Origin: Flavobacterium sp.
Lineage (GTDB): Bacteria > Bacteroidota > Bacteroidia > Flavobacteriales > Flavobacteriaceae
Assembly (NCBI GenBank): GCA_014379405.1
Contig: JACMLU010000007.1
Span: forward strand, 1 to 64,000
Direction: 5' to 3'
DNA length: 64,000 nt
Every line of letters begins with the position of its first letter. The stretch's first letter is position 1. Shown in pieces: positions 20,247-28,943 of the stretch. The notes beneath the pieces are model-generated. The model made no database searches, was not told where the DNA came from, and saw nothing but the letters and a program-made list of their open reading frames with translations. Both the position numbers and the translations under genes were made by a program.

Positions 20247-20263
20247 ATTAAGCCCTCCTTAAT
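20247..20263 (-). terminator. Weak hairpin after the T9SS cargo gene
   Basis: ATTAAG and CTTAAT arms with a five-base loop lie directly after the stop codon at 20265. The RNA after the stem is not strongly U-rich, so this is only a possible terminator. The 269-bp gap to 19996 otherwise holds just the inverted repeat at 20091-20112. Confidence 0.3.
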
Positions 20264-20264
20264 A

Positions 20265-22010
20265 TTATTTTTGAATAATTAATTTTTGAGTAGCATTTGC
20301 TCCTTCAACAAAATAAGTACCATTATTCAATTTATCCACATTTATAGTATTACTACCATTTTCCAATTTAAACTGATGTACTTTTTGTCCCAATACATTA
20401 TAAACACTAAAACTTCCAGAAACCTCAGAATCGATATTCAAAATTCCTTTTGATGGATTTGGATACATGGACCAACTTTGTGCTTTTTTCTCAAAAGAAG
20501 AAGTAGATAAAATTCCTTGGGGAGTAAAAGCCACACCTCTAAATGCGTAGCCTGTTCCAGGAGTGGCTAGTGAAACATAAGATGTATAAGTCATAGAATT
20601 TGTCCTGCCACTATTATCTGTAATAGCAATTAAATCATTTGCTGTTGCGCCACCTACTGCTGTACCACTCCCTTTTATCGCATAGATTACGGGATCTCCT
20701 GTACCATTTAGTTTTCCAGTGATTTGAGCTAAACCACCATGTCCACCACCGTATGCATTGTTAGCAACTACTATAGTAGCAGTCGCGTCAACTGTAGGTG
20801 TTCCACCAATGAATGTAATTGTAGGAGAAAATAAAGTAGTTGAGGTGTGTCCCTGTACAAAAACCACGTCTGTTACAACACCTCCAGAAACAATGGCTGT
20901 TGCAGTTGGATATGTATTCCCAACGAAAACAAAATTTGCTGTACCAATTGTAACGTTAGTAGTAGTACTAAGCGTTGCTGTAGCATCAGTCGTACCGGCA
21001 GTTGCAACCCGATAACATTTATTATCAGTTCCTTTTACCACTTCGTCGGCCAAAAAAGCCGTGTTTGGAGCATAAACTCTACCTATAGTAACTGTAGGTG
21101 GCGTCACGTAACCAGAACCTCCAGATAATGAACTTATTTTTAAATTATATTGGCTATTGGCAGGTTTCCAATCGTTACCATTCCAATAGTATTTTTCTAG
21201 TCCTGTATTGACATTACTAAGATATAAAACATCAAAACCTGTACCGTTCCAATTTACGGCTGGATCCAAATCAAAAAACACAAATCCATCTGTACTTAAA
21301 TTTGGAGACATATTAAAGGCAATTGCTTTAGTAGCCGTTCCTGTAACAGCAGTTGAACCTACTGGAATAACAGTAGATGTTGGTACTGAAGGAGTGTATG
21401 CATAAACATTTTCAAAAGCTCTAAGTGTAAATAATTGATTTCCAACAAAACCTGCAACTCTCCCTGGACCACTTGCTTCAACATAAGCAGGTGTAGTAGT
21501 TTGACCAAGTGTTGCATACCCCATATAGTTGGCATTAGCTCCTCCTGATGTAGAATTAGTTCCCGCATTCATCCAAAATTGATTACCATCAAAAGAAGTT
21601 ACCCCACTCACTCCTACCACAGTTGGAAAGTTAGTTGTCGAATTATAGGTTCTATCTGAAGCAATTCTTATAATTTTTTTATTACCAGCATTAGCCGTTG
21701 TATTTGAAGTAGCAGCAGGCTGATCAAATCCCATAAAAACTAAGCATTTCCCATTTGCTGAAAGGCTAATTTGCCCCACAGCATTAGATGCACCTAGAGC
21801 AGTAACACCGGTTAAAGCTGTTGTACTAACGGGTGTTTGTGCAGTTCCAGTAGGCGCAAATTCTAATAAATTAACTAGTGTAGTACTAGTACTAGACAAG
21901 GCTGTTGAGCCATCACCTACCCTGGTTACCACTAGGTTTCCTGCCGAATACTGTGCCCGTGCACATAATGTGGTAATAAATAAGCCAACCAATAGTAGAA
22001 TTCTTTTCAT
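20265..22010 (-). CDS. Secreted protein of unknown function with T9SS type A sorting domain
   Basis: The 581-residue protein has a signal peptide (cleavage near ARAQ, residue 19). Its last 75 residues form a Por secretion (T9SS type A) domain: WSMYPNPSKGILNIDS, VYNVLGQKV, and a closing NGTYFVEG-KLIIQK. The middle is rich in Ser, Thr, Gly and Val with repeated beta-type motifs and no catalytic signature I recognise. A stretch near 290-310 (SLSGGSGYVTPPTVTIG) and a second near 385-405 look like short repeated beta modules. It should be exported through the type IX system and left on the cell surface or released. It stands alone, with about 250 bp of non-coding DNA on each side, between the glycan operons. 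I do not assign a function. Confidence 0.8.
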   Translation of the reverse strand: MKRILLLVGLFITTLCARAQYSAGNLVVTRVGDGSTALSSTSTTLVNLLEFAPTGTAQTPVSTTALTGVTALGASNAVGQISLSANGKCLVFMGFDQPAATSNTTANAGNKKIIRIASDRTYNSTTNFPTVVGVSGVTSFDGNQFWMNAGTNSTSGGANANYMGYATLGQTTTPAYVEASGPGRVAGFVGNQLFTLRAFENVYAYTPSVPTSTVIPVGSTAVTGTATKAIAFNMSPNLSTDGFVFFDLDPAVNWNGTGFDVLYLSNVNTGLEKYYWNGNDWKPANSQYNLKISSLSGGSGYVTPPTVTIGRVYAPNTAFLADEVVKGTDNKCYRVATAGTTDATATLSTTTNVTIGTANFVFVGNTYPTATAIVSGGVVTDVVFVQGHTSTTLFSPTITFIGGTPTVDATATIVVANNAYGGGHGGLAQITGKLNGTGDPVIYAIKGSGTAVGGATANDLIAITDNSGRTNSMTYTSYVSLATPGTGYAFRGVAFTPQGILSTSSFEKKAQSWSMYPNPSKGILNIDSEVSGSFSVYNVLGQKVHQFKLENGSNTINVDKLNNGTYFVEGANATQKLIIQK

Positions 22011-22046
22011 AACATTAAAATTTAAGGATTATTAAAATAGATTTCA

Positions 22047-22054
22047 CAAATGTA
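22047..22054 (-). promoter_or_regulatory. Candidate Bacteroidota -7 box upstream of the T9SS cargo gene
   Basis: On the minus strand the sequence is TACATTTG, an exact fit to the TAnnTTTG -7 consensus of Bacteroidota, 37-44 bp before the start codon at 22010. I see no clear TTTG -33 box at the expected distance, so confidence is low. Confidence 0.3.
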
Positions 22055-22258
22055 GAAATTAAAATGTTTTAAATTACATCATTCTAAAAAAAAGTATTAT
22101 ATTTTATGATAATCATTTAATTTGCCACAAATTCATTAATAAACAAGATAAAACATTTTTTAATGACATTTCAAGCAATCTGGGGCAATAAGAAGGAAGA
22201 TGCACATAAATAAAAAAAATGCATAAGTATACAAAAATCTCGGTTAATTTGAAAGGCA

Positions 22259-22774
22259 TTATTCAGAACTTATAAACTCCACAAAATTCCCATCGGGATC
22301 TTGTATCAATACAAATTGACGTTTTGCATCGAGCATTGTTGGGGTTTGTCCAAGCGTTTTAATATTATTTTGATTAATTCTTTGTAAAACAGGTTGCAAT
22401 GATTTTACATAAATGGTTAAGTATCGTATTCCATTTGAGTCGGGAAGATACTTTTGCTTCGAATGATCTGTTTTTTTATTAAAAGACATTAGTTTCAATT
22501 CCGTTGCATTTTCAATATTTTCCAGTTTCAATACTTTGATGTCAAATTTTTCTCCTTGGCTCAACCCCATTCTTTTTGCCTTATTGGAATCTATAACAAA
22601 TTCCCTGACTTGTACCATCCCAACCACATTTGTATAAAAATCAATTGATTTATTGAGGTCTTCGGCTAGAATACCCAATGAAATAGTTGGTTTTAGAAAG
22701 TTGTTTTGTGCTTTCGCATTAAAAAATAATAATCCAAAAACAATAATATAAAAGGCAATAGATTTTTTTTTCAT
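22259..22774 (-). CDS. Exported VOC (glyoxalase-like) family protein
   Basis: Starting at the ATG at 22774 gives 171 residues beginning MKKKSIAFYIIVFG, a clear signal peptide ending near FNAKAQ. I chose this over an upstream in-frame codon (22801) because the extra codons would run through a terminator-like hairpin (22791-22829). The mature part is one vicinal-oxygen-chelate domain: TISLGILAEDLNKSIDFYTN at the start, and QDPDGNFVEFIS at the end with the usual metal-ligand Glu. VOC proteins act as lyases, dioxygenases or binding proteins. Export is unusual, since most glyoxalase-type proteins are cytoplasmic. It follows the RraA-like gene by 76 bp. Confidence 0.75.
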   Translation of the reverse strand: MKKKSIAFYIIVFGLLFFNAKAQNNFLKPTISLGILAEDLNKSIDFYTNVVGMVQVREFVIDSNKAKRMGLSQGEKFDIKVLKLENIENATELKLMSFNKKTDHSKQKYLPDSNGIRYLTIYVKSLQPVLQRINQNNIKTLGQTPTMLDAKRQFVLIQDPDGNFVEFISSE

Positions 22775-22790
22775 CTCACTAAAAATTAAA

Positions 22791-22829
22791 AAGCTGCCCA
22801 TTTCATTTTTAAAATAAAATAGACAGCTT
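22791..22829 (-). terminator. Hairpin terminator after the RraA-like gene
   Basis: On the minus strand AAGCTG pairs with CAGCTT, with further A/T pairing inside the stem, and is followed by a U-rich run (TTTTTAATTTTT). It begins about 20 bp after the RraA stop codon and ends 17 bp before the VOC start. It could stop most transcripts from the GH105-RraA unit or act as a leader hairpin for the VOC gene. Confidence 0.6.
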
Positions 22830-22850
22830 CATATCATTAAACTATAAATA

Positions 22851-23792
22851 CTAGAAATTACGTTTTTCAAGGAATTTATCTAATTCTGGTCTAGTCATAG
22901 GCAGTTTCCCTTTATAAGAATCCAACCAAGCTCTAAAATCTTTTTTAATGTCTTCACTCCATTTACTGTCGATTATACCTGCAGTATATTTCCCTTCTTT
23001 GATGCGTTGTTGACCAAAAACATCAAACAATTCAGTTACTTCACCTGTTAAAACGATATGTTCTACCAAATGAGCAGGAACAAACACAACACCATCTTTT
23101 TTAGCCAAAACTGCATCACCTGGCAAAACAGTAGCTTCACCAATACGAATAGGCGCATTGATTGTAGTTAATAAAGTTTTACGCATATACGAAGGATCTG
23201 TACCTTTTACCCAAACGTTAAAACCTTCTACTTTTCGTAAATCTTCTGTATCTCTAATATGTCCGTAAACAATGGCACCTCGATGGGAACGAGCCCAAAC
23301 TCCGTTACCCAAATTAGATCCAATTGCCGTTCCATAAGATTGTTTATTGTATCCATCCGCAACATAAAAGTCACCTTCAACCAAAGTGGTCATTGCCCAA
23401 GAAACGGTACGTCTTTGTTGGTACATACGTCCTTCAGCTTTTCCTTGCTCGAGCACTTGATCTTCAAGATCTGTGCGGGCGGGCATAAATTGAGCTGTTA
23501 CGGCACGACCTGTCATTGCATTGTTTTTGTCTTGGTGTAATAGTTGCCAGTTTCCTTCAAACTGGTTGAAATAACCTTTTTCTATCAACTCCGCCCAAGC
23601 TTCTTCTAAAGTAATTGCTTTTAGACGTTCAAGTAAATTATCGGAAACTTTTGGACGTCCATCGGCAAAACGCTCCCCTTTCCATTCGACTGTTAGAGCC
23701 TTAATATATTCTGGCGATTGCATCACATTTTGAGCTTTGACAAACCCAAAAGCAAACAGTAATGTTACAAGTAAAAAATTCTTAGTTTTCAT
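22851..23792 (-). CDS. Exported RraA/HMG-aldolase-fold protein
   Basis: The 313-residue protein carries an N-terminal signal peptide (to about VKAQ, residue 21). The rest resembles the RraA family, which includes RNase E regulators and 4-hydroxy-4-methyl-2-oxoglutarate/oxaloacetate-type class II aldolases. The family motif Arg-Asp appears in IVYGHIRDTEDLRKVEG near residues 175-192, followed by GDAVLAKKDGVVFVPAHL near 228-245, where the usual GD...DDGV substrate/metal loop lies. Export of an RraA-fold protein is uncommon. It directly follows GH105-DUF4861 by 29 bp, so it may process an unsaturated uronate or keto-acid made in the periplasm. That role is inference. Confidence 0.7.
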   Translation of the reverse strand: MKTKNFLLVTLLFAFGFVKAQNVMQSPEYIKALTVEWKGERFADGRPKVSDNLLERLKAITLEEAWAELIEKGYFNQFEGNWQLLHQDKNNAMTGRAVTAQFMPARTDLEDQVLEQGKAEGRMYQQRRTVSWAMTTLVEGDFYVADGYNKQSYGTAIGSNLGNGVWARSHRGAIVYGHIRDTEDLRKVEGFNVWVKGTDPSYMRKTLLTTINAPIRIGEATVLPGDAVLAKKDGVVFVPAHLVEHIVLTGEVTELFDVFGQQRIKEGKYTAGIIDSKWSEDIKKDFRAWLDSYKGKLPMTRPELDKFLEKRNF

Positions 23793-23821
23793 ATTGAATG
23801 TGTTAATGTATAGTTTATTTA

Positions 23822-25768
23822 TTATTTATAAATGGATGTTTGATCTTTAAAATCAACTTTTTTGGCTTCTTTTTCAACATATTTAAACCAATCTTTTTTC
23901 AGTTTGAAATATTTAGATTGATCCCAACCCACTCCAGTGTAATAAACAAAGGGGGTATTTGTTTTTACTTTTACAAGTACATATTCATCACCTCCATAAG
24001 AGGCATAGCCTGCAAAATCTTTTGGATTAACCAAAACTGCCGAGCCAATACTTCCGTGTTCAGGGCTTGTATTTTCCCAAGTTGCCAATGTAGCCTTTTT
24101 TTGATTTTTAACAATTTCAGGTTTTCCGTAGGTTGTAATACCCACGGCAATAATTATTTCTTGATTTTGATCACTTTTTATAGTACTAGTCACTTTGAAA
24201 AGATTGGTTCCCATACCCATTTCAATAATTTTCTTTTCCTCTAATTTCATCCCGGGAACATTCCAAGTTTGATAATTCAATTGAACTGCAATGCCATCGG
24301 TTTGATTTTTAATAAATCTATACGTATCGAAAGTTTCCGAAGCATACGGTTTATTGTCCACCCAAACTGCTATTGCTCCACAGCCTCTTAATTTACCCAT
24401 ATGATAAAAATCACAGCCTTCACCTCTATCGGTATGATAATCTTTCCCTTCAGCATTCAATTTGTACCAATTATCGATAATAGGATACTCTACTTTTTTT
24501 GTCCAAACATCGATACCATTACTCACTTTTGTGCGAACACTAGGTCCGTATAAGCGGTAGGCAATACGATCATTTTCCCAAGCCACATCACTTCCTCTAT
24601 CAAATTTCATATAAGTCCTAACCGTCTTTGGAGAATCTACTATGGAATAAACACCCATTCTATTTAAAGGAGTTATTGTAGTTATTCCCATCTTAAGAGC
24701 TTGCGAAAAAGCTAATACAGCTGGGCCAAAAGAGTGATGATCATTGAAAACCCAAGGACGCAATTTATAATCATTTTTGGTGCCTTTGTTTGGTGCTAAA
24801 CAGCTAAAACAAGTATGACTTACAGAACCATCGGTTCCGATGTATGAAGTATAGCCTTGTAAACCTAGTTTGAAATTATACATATATTTCTCGTCTAAAA
24901 GCTTTTTTTCTAACATAATTCCCAATCCATAAAGAATCAAACCGCTTCCAGACGTTTCTACATAAGAAGATTTATCGGTCATTTCTTGATGCCAAAGACC
25001 TTCTTTATTTTGATATTTTAATGTTGCCGAAAAAAACTGCTGTGCCAATGCAACAACTTCCTTGTGTTTTGGATGTGATTCTGGTAAATCTCGTGCCAAA
25101 ATAGCTAGTGCAAATGCACCCCAACCATTACCACGACTCCAGTTATCTTCAGAAATACTGCCTTTACCATTAAACCCTCTTGCTTGGTGCAATAATCCTG
25201 TCTTATTATCCTTCAATATTTTGAATAATCCCAAGGTTTCGGTTACAGCCATATCGATGTAGGCTTGATTGCCTTCCTTAAGACCCGTATATAAAAGGTA
25301 TGGTGTAACTGTAAAAGCAATGTCAATAAAAATCTTGTCGTCAGTAGTAAAATTAGCCGTTATCAAACCCTCAGGAGAACGCTTTTGATCTTTCATTAAT
25401 TTCACAGCAGCTTTAGCAACTTGCTCATTTAATGAATTGGTTAATCCTTTATAGGCAACAAAAGCAGCTCCTGATCCACCTGCTTCATAAGTAAATAGAC
25501 TGCCTTTGGCTTTTATTTCACCGTTACCAAATTTTATAAATTTTTTAATTACATCTTTTTGTAAATCATCATTACCGGGCAAAAGCGAAAATTCACTGAT
25601 TCCGTGAAGCATTAAAGTCCCAGCATAAAAATCAAGTTCAGTATGTTTTAAACCTTGATTATAAACCGAACGAACAATTTCATTTGTATTATATTCTGTC
25701 TTATTTTGAGCAAAAACAGGTTTAATAAAAACAAAACAAACAAAAACAAAAGATAAAAGATATTTCAT
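23822..25768 (-). CDS. GH105-like unsaturated uronyl hydrolase fused to DUF4861
   Basis: The 648-residue protein has a signal peptide (to about FAQ, residue 21). Residues about 25-370 form an (alpha/alpha)6 barrel of the GH88/GH105 type, with the characteristic WSRGNGWGAFALA near 209-221 and acidic residues in LLHQARG. Residues about 390-648 match the DUF4861 beta domain common in Bacteroidota polysaccharide loci. GH105 and GH88 enzymes hydrate and cleave 4,5-unsaturated uronic acids left by polysaccharide lyases. An exact 14-base palindrome lies 111 bp upstream of the start, and the RraA-like gene follows closely, so this gene begins a two-gene unit. The uronic acid (galacturonic or glucuronic) cannot be fixed. 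Confidence 0.82.
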   Translation of the reverse strand: MKYLLSFVFVCFVFIKPVFAQNKTEYNTNEIVRSVYNQGLKHTELDFYAGTLMLHGISEFSLLPGNDDLQKDVIKKFIKFGNGEIKAKGSLFTYEAGGSGAAFVAYKGLTNSLNEQVAKAAVKLMKDQKRSPEGLITANFTTDDKIFIDIAFTVTPYLLYTGLKEGNQAYIDMAVTETLGLFKILKDNKTGLLHQARGFNGKGSISEDNWSRGNGWGAFALAILARDLPESHPKHKEVVALAQQFFSATLKYQNKEGLWHQEMTDKSSYVETSGSGLILYGLGIMLEKKLLDEKYMYNFKLGLQGYTSYIGTDGSVSHTCFSCLAPNKGTKNDYKLRPWVFNDHHSFGPAVLAFSQALKMGITTITPLNRMGVYSIVDSPKTVRTYMKFDRGSDVAWENDRIAYRLYGPSVRTKVSNGIDVWTKKVEYPIIDNWYKLNAEGKDYHTDRGEGCDFYHMGKLRGCGAIAVWVDNKPYASETFDTYRFIKNQTDGIAVQLNYQTWNVPGMKLEEKKIIEMGMGTNLFKVTSTIKSDQNQEIIIAVGITTYGKPEIVKNQKKATLATWENTSPEHGSIGSAVLVNPKDFAGYASYGGDEYVLVKVKTNTPFVYYTGVGWDQSKYFKLKKDWFKYVEKEAKKVDFKDQTSIYK

Positions 25769-25878
25769 TAGTTAATTATTGTATTACTATTTTATAAGAA
25801 AATGAGAAACCATTAGAATTTGAAACATTTAGAATGTGCATTCCAATAAAATTTGAGCTAAAAAAATCAAATTCAAAC

Positions 25879-25892
25879 TGTGCTCGAGCACA
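25879..25892. promoter_or_regulatory. Perfect palindrome, probable LacI-type operator for the GH105-RraA unit
   Basis: TGTGCTCGAGCACA is a perfect 14-base dyad followed on the plus strand by AATATTAAT. It is 111 bp before the GH105 start. The same core plus flank occurs at 60849 and 62861 before two beta-helix lipoprotein genes. A central CG in an even palindrome with TTGTG/CACA arms is typical of LacI-family operators, but no such regulator gene is in the window. Confidence 0.6.
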
Positions 25893-26014
25893 ATATTAAT
25901 CAATTAAAATAATAATTACAAACAATTAACCCAAAATATATTAATTCAATATAATTTATTGGAAATTTAAATGCGTATTCAAGGTGTGTTTTTCTTTAAA
26001 ATAATTCAATTCAC

Positions 26015-26305
26015 TTAAGGCTCAAATCTTGTCATAGTTGGCACAACTTTACCATCTATTTTTTTGACTTAAGAATTATTTTTCAAATCAAGTCTTGAAA
26101 CTTTAACAACTCGTTTATTCTAAATTGTACCTTGCCTAAAACTCCAATTATTCCTCCACTTTTAGTATCGAAATTTATTCGTTGATAACCATCCCAATGA
26201 CCTTCCATCGGCTCACCAAAGTTTGCTAAATCCTGTCGATAAGACATGATACTTTATCATTCCTCCATTATCTCTAAACAATCTGTACTGAGTTGAAACG
26301 CTATT
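26015..26305 (-). pseudogene. C-terminal remnant of a glycoside hydrolase, broken over three frames
   Basis: This gap of 537 bp (25769-26305) contains a decayed coding tail right after the GH63-like stop codon. In three frames the minus strand reads TQYRLFRDNGGMIKYHV, then DLANFGEPMEGHWDGYQRIN and TKSGGIIGV, then RQGTI-stop-NKRVVKVSRLDLKNNS-stop-VKKIDGKVVPTMTRFEP-stop. Joined, these give a continuous C-terminal beta domain of the kind seen in GH36-like alpha-galactosidases and relatives. At least two frameshifts and two internal stops show it is dead. It is not the tail of the intact GH36-like gene at 45506. The remaining part of the gap to 25769 holds only the palindrome and AT-rich leader. 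Confidence 0.6.
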
Positions 26306-27877
26306 TTACAATTTAAAAGTTCCTGTTTTAACCTCTTTGATAAATTCCCCATTTTTCCACTTTAGAATTATTTTCAATGGTACGTTTGTTTTTATGATTA
26401 TAGAGGGTTTTTCAGTTTCATTTCTCCTTTTCTTGCACATTATATCCAACACCCCAGTTTTTCCGTAAGGATATTGTTTTACTCCGTACTCATCGGTTAG
26501 GCGAACATCTATCAAAAGTGTATTTTCGGGTACATTGGGTCTAATTCCAAAAACATATTCAAATAAGTCTGTTATTGGCACAAGACCTGTCCAGCCCACA
26601 AAATTCTTTCCATCGTTACCTTGTACTTTGTCTGGCGCATAATTTTCTCTGATGTCGTTGGTTTTGTTGAATACCTCCACAACATTATTTAGATGATTTA
26701 AAGCGATATCGTAAGCTAAAGAATTGAACTTGTATTTCGTTAGGCCTCGCAGAACCATGTAGTTTGTAGGTGCCCAAACAGCGCCATTCCAATAACCTCC
26801 ATCGGGGTTAAAGTTGGGATGGTCAGCTGATAGAGTAGGAACACGATGAAGCCTATCAAACATCGTATTGTCAGATAAATGCCCCACAAATTTTTCAACT
26901 CTGTCTGGAGGAACTGTACCCGCCAATAAAGCCCAATAGGATGCAATACTTTTTACGTCGGAAAGAGTTCCATCTTGATATCGGTCGAAATAGAAACTTT
27001 TATCTGCATTCCACATATTGGCATTAATGAATTGATTCAAGCCCAAGATTTCCTTCTCTATGCTAGCCACATCGGCCTTACGATCCAACTTATTGGCCAT
27101 CTCAATTAAAATTTTGCCAGCATAAACTTGCTGTAAAGAAATGTCAATCCACGACATAAAGCCATGACTCCATTCCGGACTAAAATTCTTGGGCATTCTA
27201 GGTTGGTTATCCATTCCACAACCCCAGCCACTTGAATAATAAGTGCCATCAGGCCACGAGCGGTATGTTTTAAACCATTCATGATAGGCTAAAAGTGCCG
27301 GAAATACTTTTGCCAATCTTTCCTTATCATTAAAATTTAAATAGTATTCCCATTCCGACCACGGCATGATATTGGGACCTGTACTGGAAGGGTCAAAACG
27401 TTCAAAACAATCAGTGCCATCACTTTCGCGTATCTCTCGACAAATAAAGCCATCGACATGTTGTTTTGCATAAAAATCATTTAGAGTATTTTGAAAGTTA
27501 AACACATTATTGGCGTATTTGCCAAACATGGTCATAAAACTACAATCCCACATAAAAATATGATTATTAAAAGCTGGATCAATAAACGGTGACACGAATC
27601 CGCTTTTTGGATTTACCTTTTTCAGGTTTGAAAAAGCAATTTCCCATGTCCTCCAATAACATTTTATAACATCGGGTCTGGAATTCCAAACGGGTTGCGG
27701 TAATTGATCTTTAATTGAAATAAACTTTGGTGGAGTTGTTGTGTCCACCTTCATGCCAATAAATGTATTTTGCTTTACAAATTCATTTTTTACATGGGTT
27801 TTGAAATAGGGTTGGCCAAAAACTGCTAAAGCCGAAAAATTCAAGATTACTAAAAAAATTGTGGATTTAAATTTCAT
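26306..27877 (-). CDS. GH63/GH37-like (MGH1-type) secreted glycoside hydrolase
   Basis: The 523-residue protein has a signal peptide (to about VFGQ, residue 22) and an (alpha/alpha)6 barrel like trehalase (GH37) and GH63 mannosylglycerate hydrolase/glucosidase proteins. Motifs include HIFMWDCSFMTMFGKY near residues 107-122, SGWGCGMDNQPRMP near 216-229 with a catalytic-type Asp, and GGYWNGAVWAPTNYMVLRG near 357-375. Members remove alpha-linked glucose, mannose or related units. It follows the esterase gene by 47 bp and is the last intact gene of the run from the GH92 genes, after which only a pseudogene remains. Family membership is fairly sure, the substrate is not. Confidence 0.75.
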   Translation of the reverse strand: MKFKSTIFLVILNFSALAVFGQPYFKTHVKNEFVKQNTFIGMKVDTTTPPKFISIKDQLPQPVWNSRPDVIKCYWRTWEIAFSNLKKVNPKSGFVSPFIDPAFNNHIFMWDCSFMTMFGKYANNVFNFQNTLNDFYAKQHVDGFICREIRESDGTDCFERFDPSSTGPNIMPWSEWEYYLNFNDKERLAKVFPALLAYHEWFKTYRSWPDGTYYSSGWGCGMDNQPRMPKNFSPEWSHGFMSWIDISLQQVYAGKILIEMANKLDRKADVASIEKEILGLNQFINANMWNADKSFYFDRYQDGTLSDVKSIASYWALLAGTVPPDRVEKFVGHLSDNTMFDRLHRVPTLSADHPNFNPDGGYWNGAVWAPTNYMVLRGLTKYKFNSLAYDIALNHLNNVVEVFNKTNDIRENYAPDKVQGNDGKNFVGWTGLVPITDLFEYVFGIRPNVPENTLLIDVRLTDEYGVKQYPYGKTGVLDIMCKKRRNETEKPSIIIKTNVPLKIILKWKNGEFIKEVKTGTFKL

Positions 27878-27924
27878 TTTTATTTATTTTTTAATTGTAT
27901 TTTTTGATTGTCAAAGGATTTTAA

Positions 27925-28788
27925 TTAAAATTGATGAAAGCCTTGCGAAACAAAACTCAGAACTTCCGGAAGTGAATTACGCCAATACGACCAAGTATGT
28001 CCACCATCGCCTATGCGGAATTCGTGCGGAATTCCTTTTTTATTCATCAATGCATGCAATTTTGAATTTGTCTCACTTCGAGAATCGTCATCACCGCAAT
28101 CGACATACCAACGAACGGCCTTAGTTTGGTCATTTGGCAAACTATTTACTAGCTCAAAACCATTGTATTTATAGTAGTAGGTTCTGACTTGTTCCTCGGT
28201 AAACGTTGGATAGGTTTTGGCGTACATCCCTTTAAATGCATCAAACTCCTGCAAACCATTTCCGGCACTTAGTGGGCAAGCTGACGAAAACAATTCAGGA
28301 TGATGCAATGCATAAATAATGGTTCCACCACCGCCCATTGATAGACCAGCTATTGCCCGAAATCTTTTTTCGGTGTGCACCCGATAGGTTTTTTCAATAA
28401 AGGGGATTAATTCCTGAAAGAAAAAATCTTCATAATTAAAATTTCCATCAATGGTATTAAAATATCCCATTTTACCAGTTTTAGCATCAGGCATCACAAT
28501 AATCATGGGGGTGGATTTGCCTTCGGCAATGGCTTTATCGGCAATCGGGTTAACTTCACCAAACTGTATCCAGCCTGTCTGGTCATCACCAGCGCCATGC
28601 AAAAGGTATAAAACTGGATATCTACGATTTGATGTCTCATAATCCGCAGGTAGATAAATGGAATATTTACGATCCATTTTAAGTATTTTACTCGGCAATG
28701 AAAGGTTGTCGAATACTTTACCTGTTTGCGCCTGCACAAACGGTGACAGTAATAAAAGTAGCAAAGCTAAAAGAGATGTGGTTTTCAT
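27925..28788 (-). CDS. Secreted esterase of the esterase-D/CE1 type
   Basis: The 287-residue protein has a signal peptide (to about VQAQ, residue 21) and an alpha/beta-hydrolase fold of the putative esterase (esterase D) family. The catalytic triad can be placed: Ser in GLSMGGGG near 150, Asp in DCGDDDSRS near 232, and His in GDGGHTWSYWR near 263. CE1-like enzymes remove acetyl or feruloyl groups from glycans. In this locus it probably de-esterifies a polysaccharide before glycosidases act. It lies 155 bp downstream of the heparinase-like gene. Acyl specificity cannot be read from the sequence. Confidence 0.82.
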   Translation of the reverse strand: MKTTSLLALLLLLLSPFVQAQTGKVFDNLSLPSKILKMDRKYSIYLPADYETSNRRYPVLYLLHGAGDDQTGWIQFGEVNPIADKAIAEGKSTPMIIVMPDAKTGKMGYFNTIDGNFNYEDFFFQELIPFIEKTYRVHTEKRFRAIAGLSMGGGGTIIYALHHPELFSSACPLSAGNGLQEFDAFKGMYAKTYPTFTEEQVRTYYYKYNGFELVNSLPNDQTKAVRWYVDCGDDDSRSETNSKLHALMNKKGIPHEFRIGDGGHTWSYWRNSLPEVLSFVSQGFHQF

Positions 28789-28943
28789 GTTAAGTAATTT
28801 ATGATTTGCAATTTCAGCAAAATAAATCCAAAAAAATTAGTAAGCCGAAAAGAATTATATTTAAGACTCGCCAAGACTGAGATGTCTTTTGGCATTAACC
28901 CTTTAGCTAAACTCATTTCCAATGGATTTAAATAGGTTTACAA

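Noticed and set aside
28789..28943. A 44-codon frame starting MSLAKGLMPKDIS in the gap before the esterase gene, with its stop overlapping the esterase start
   Set aside because: No similarity to neighbouring genes and no leader. In AT-rich DNA a frame this short can easily arise by chance.
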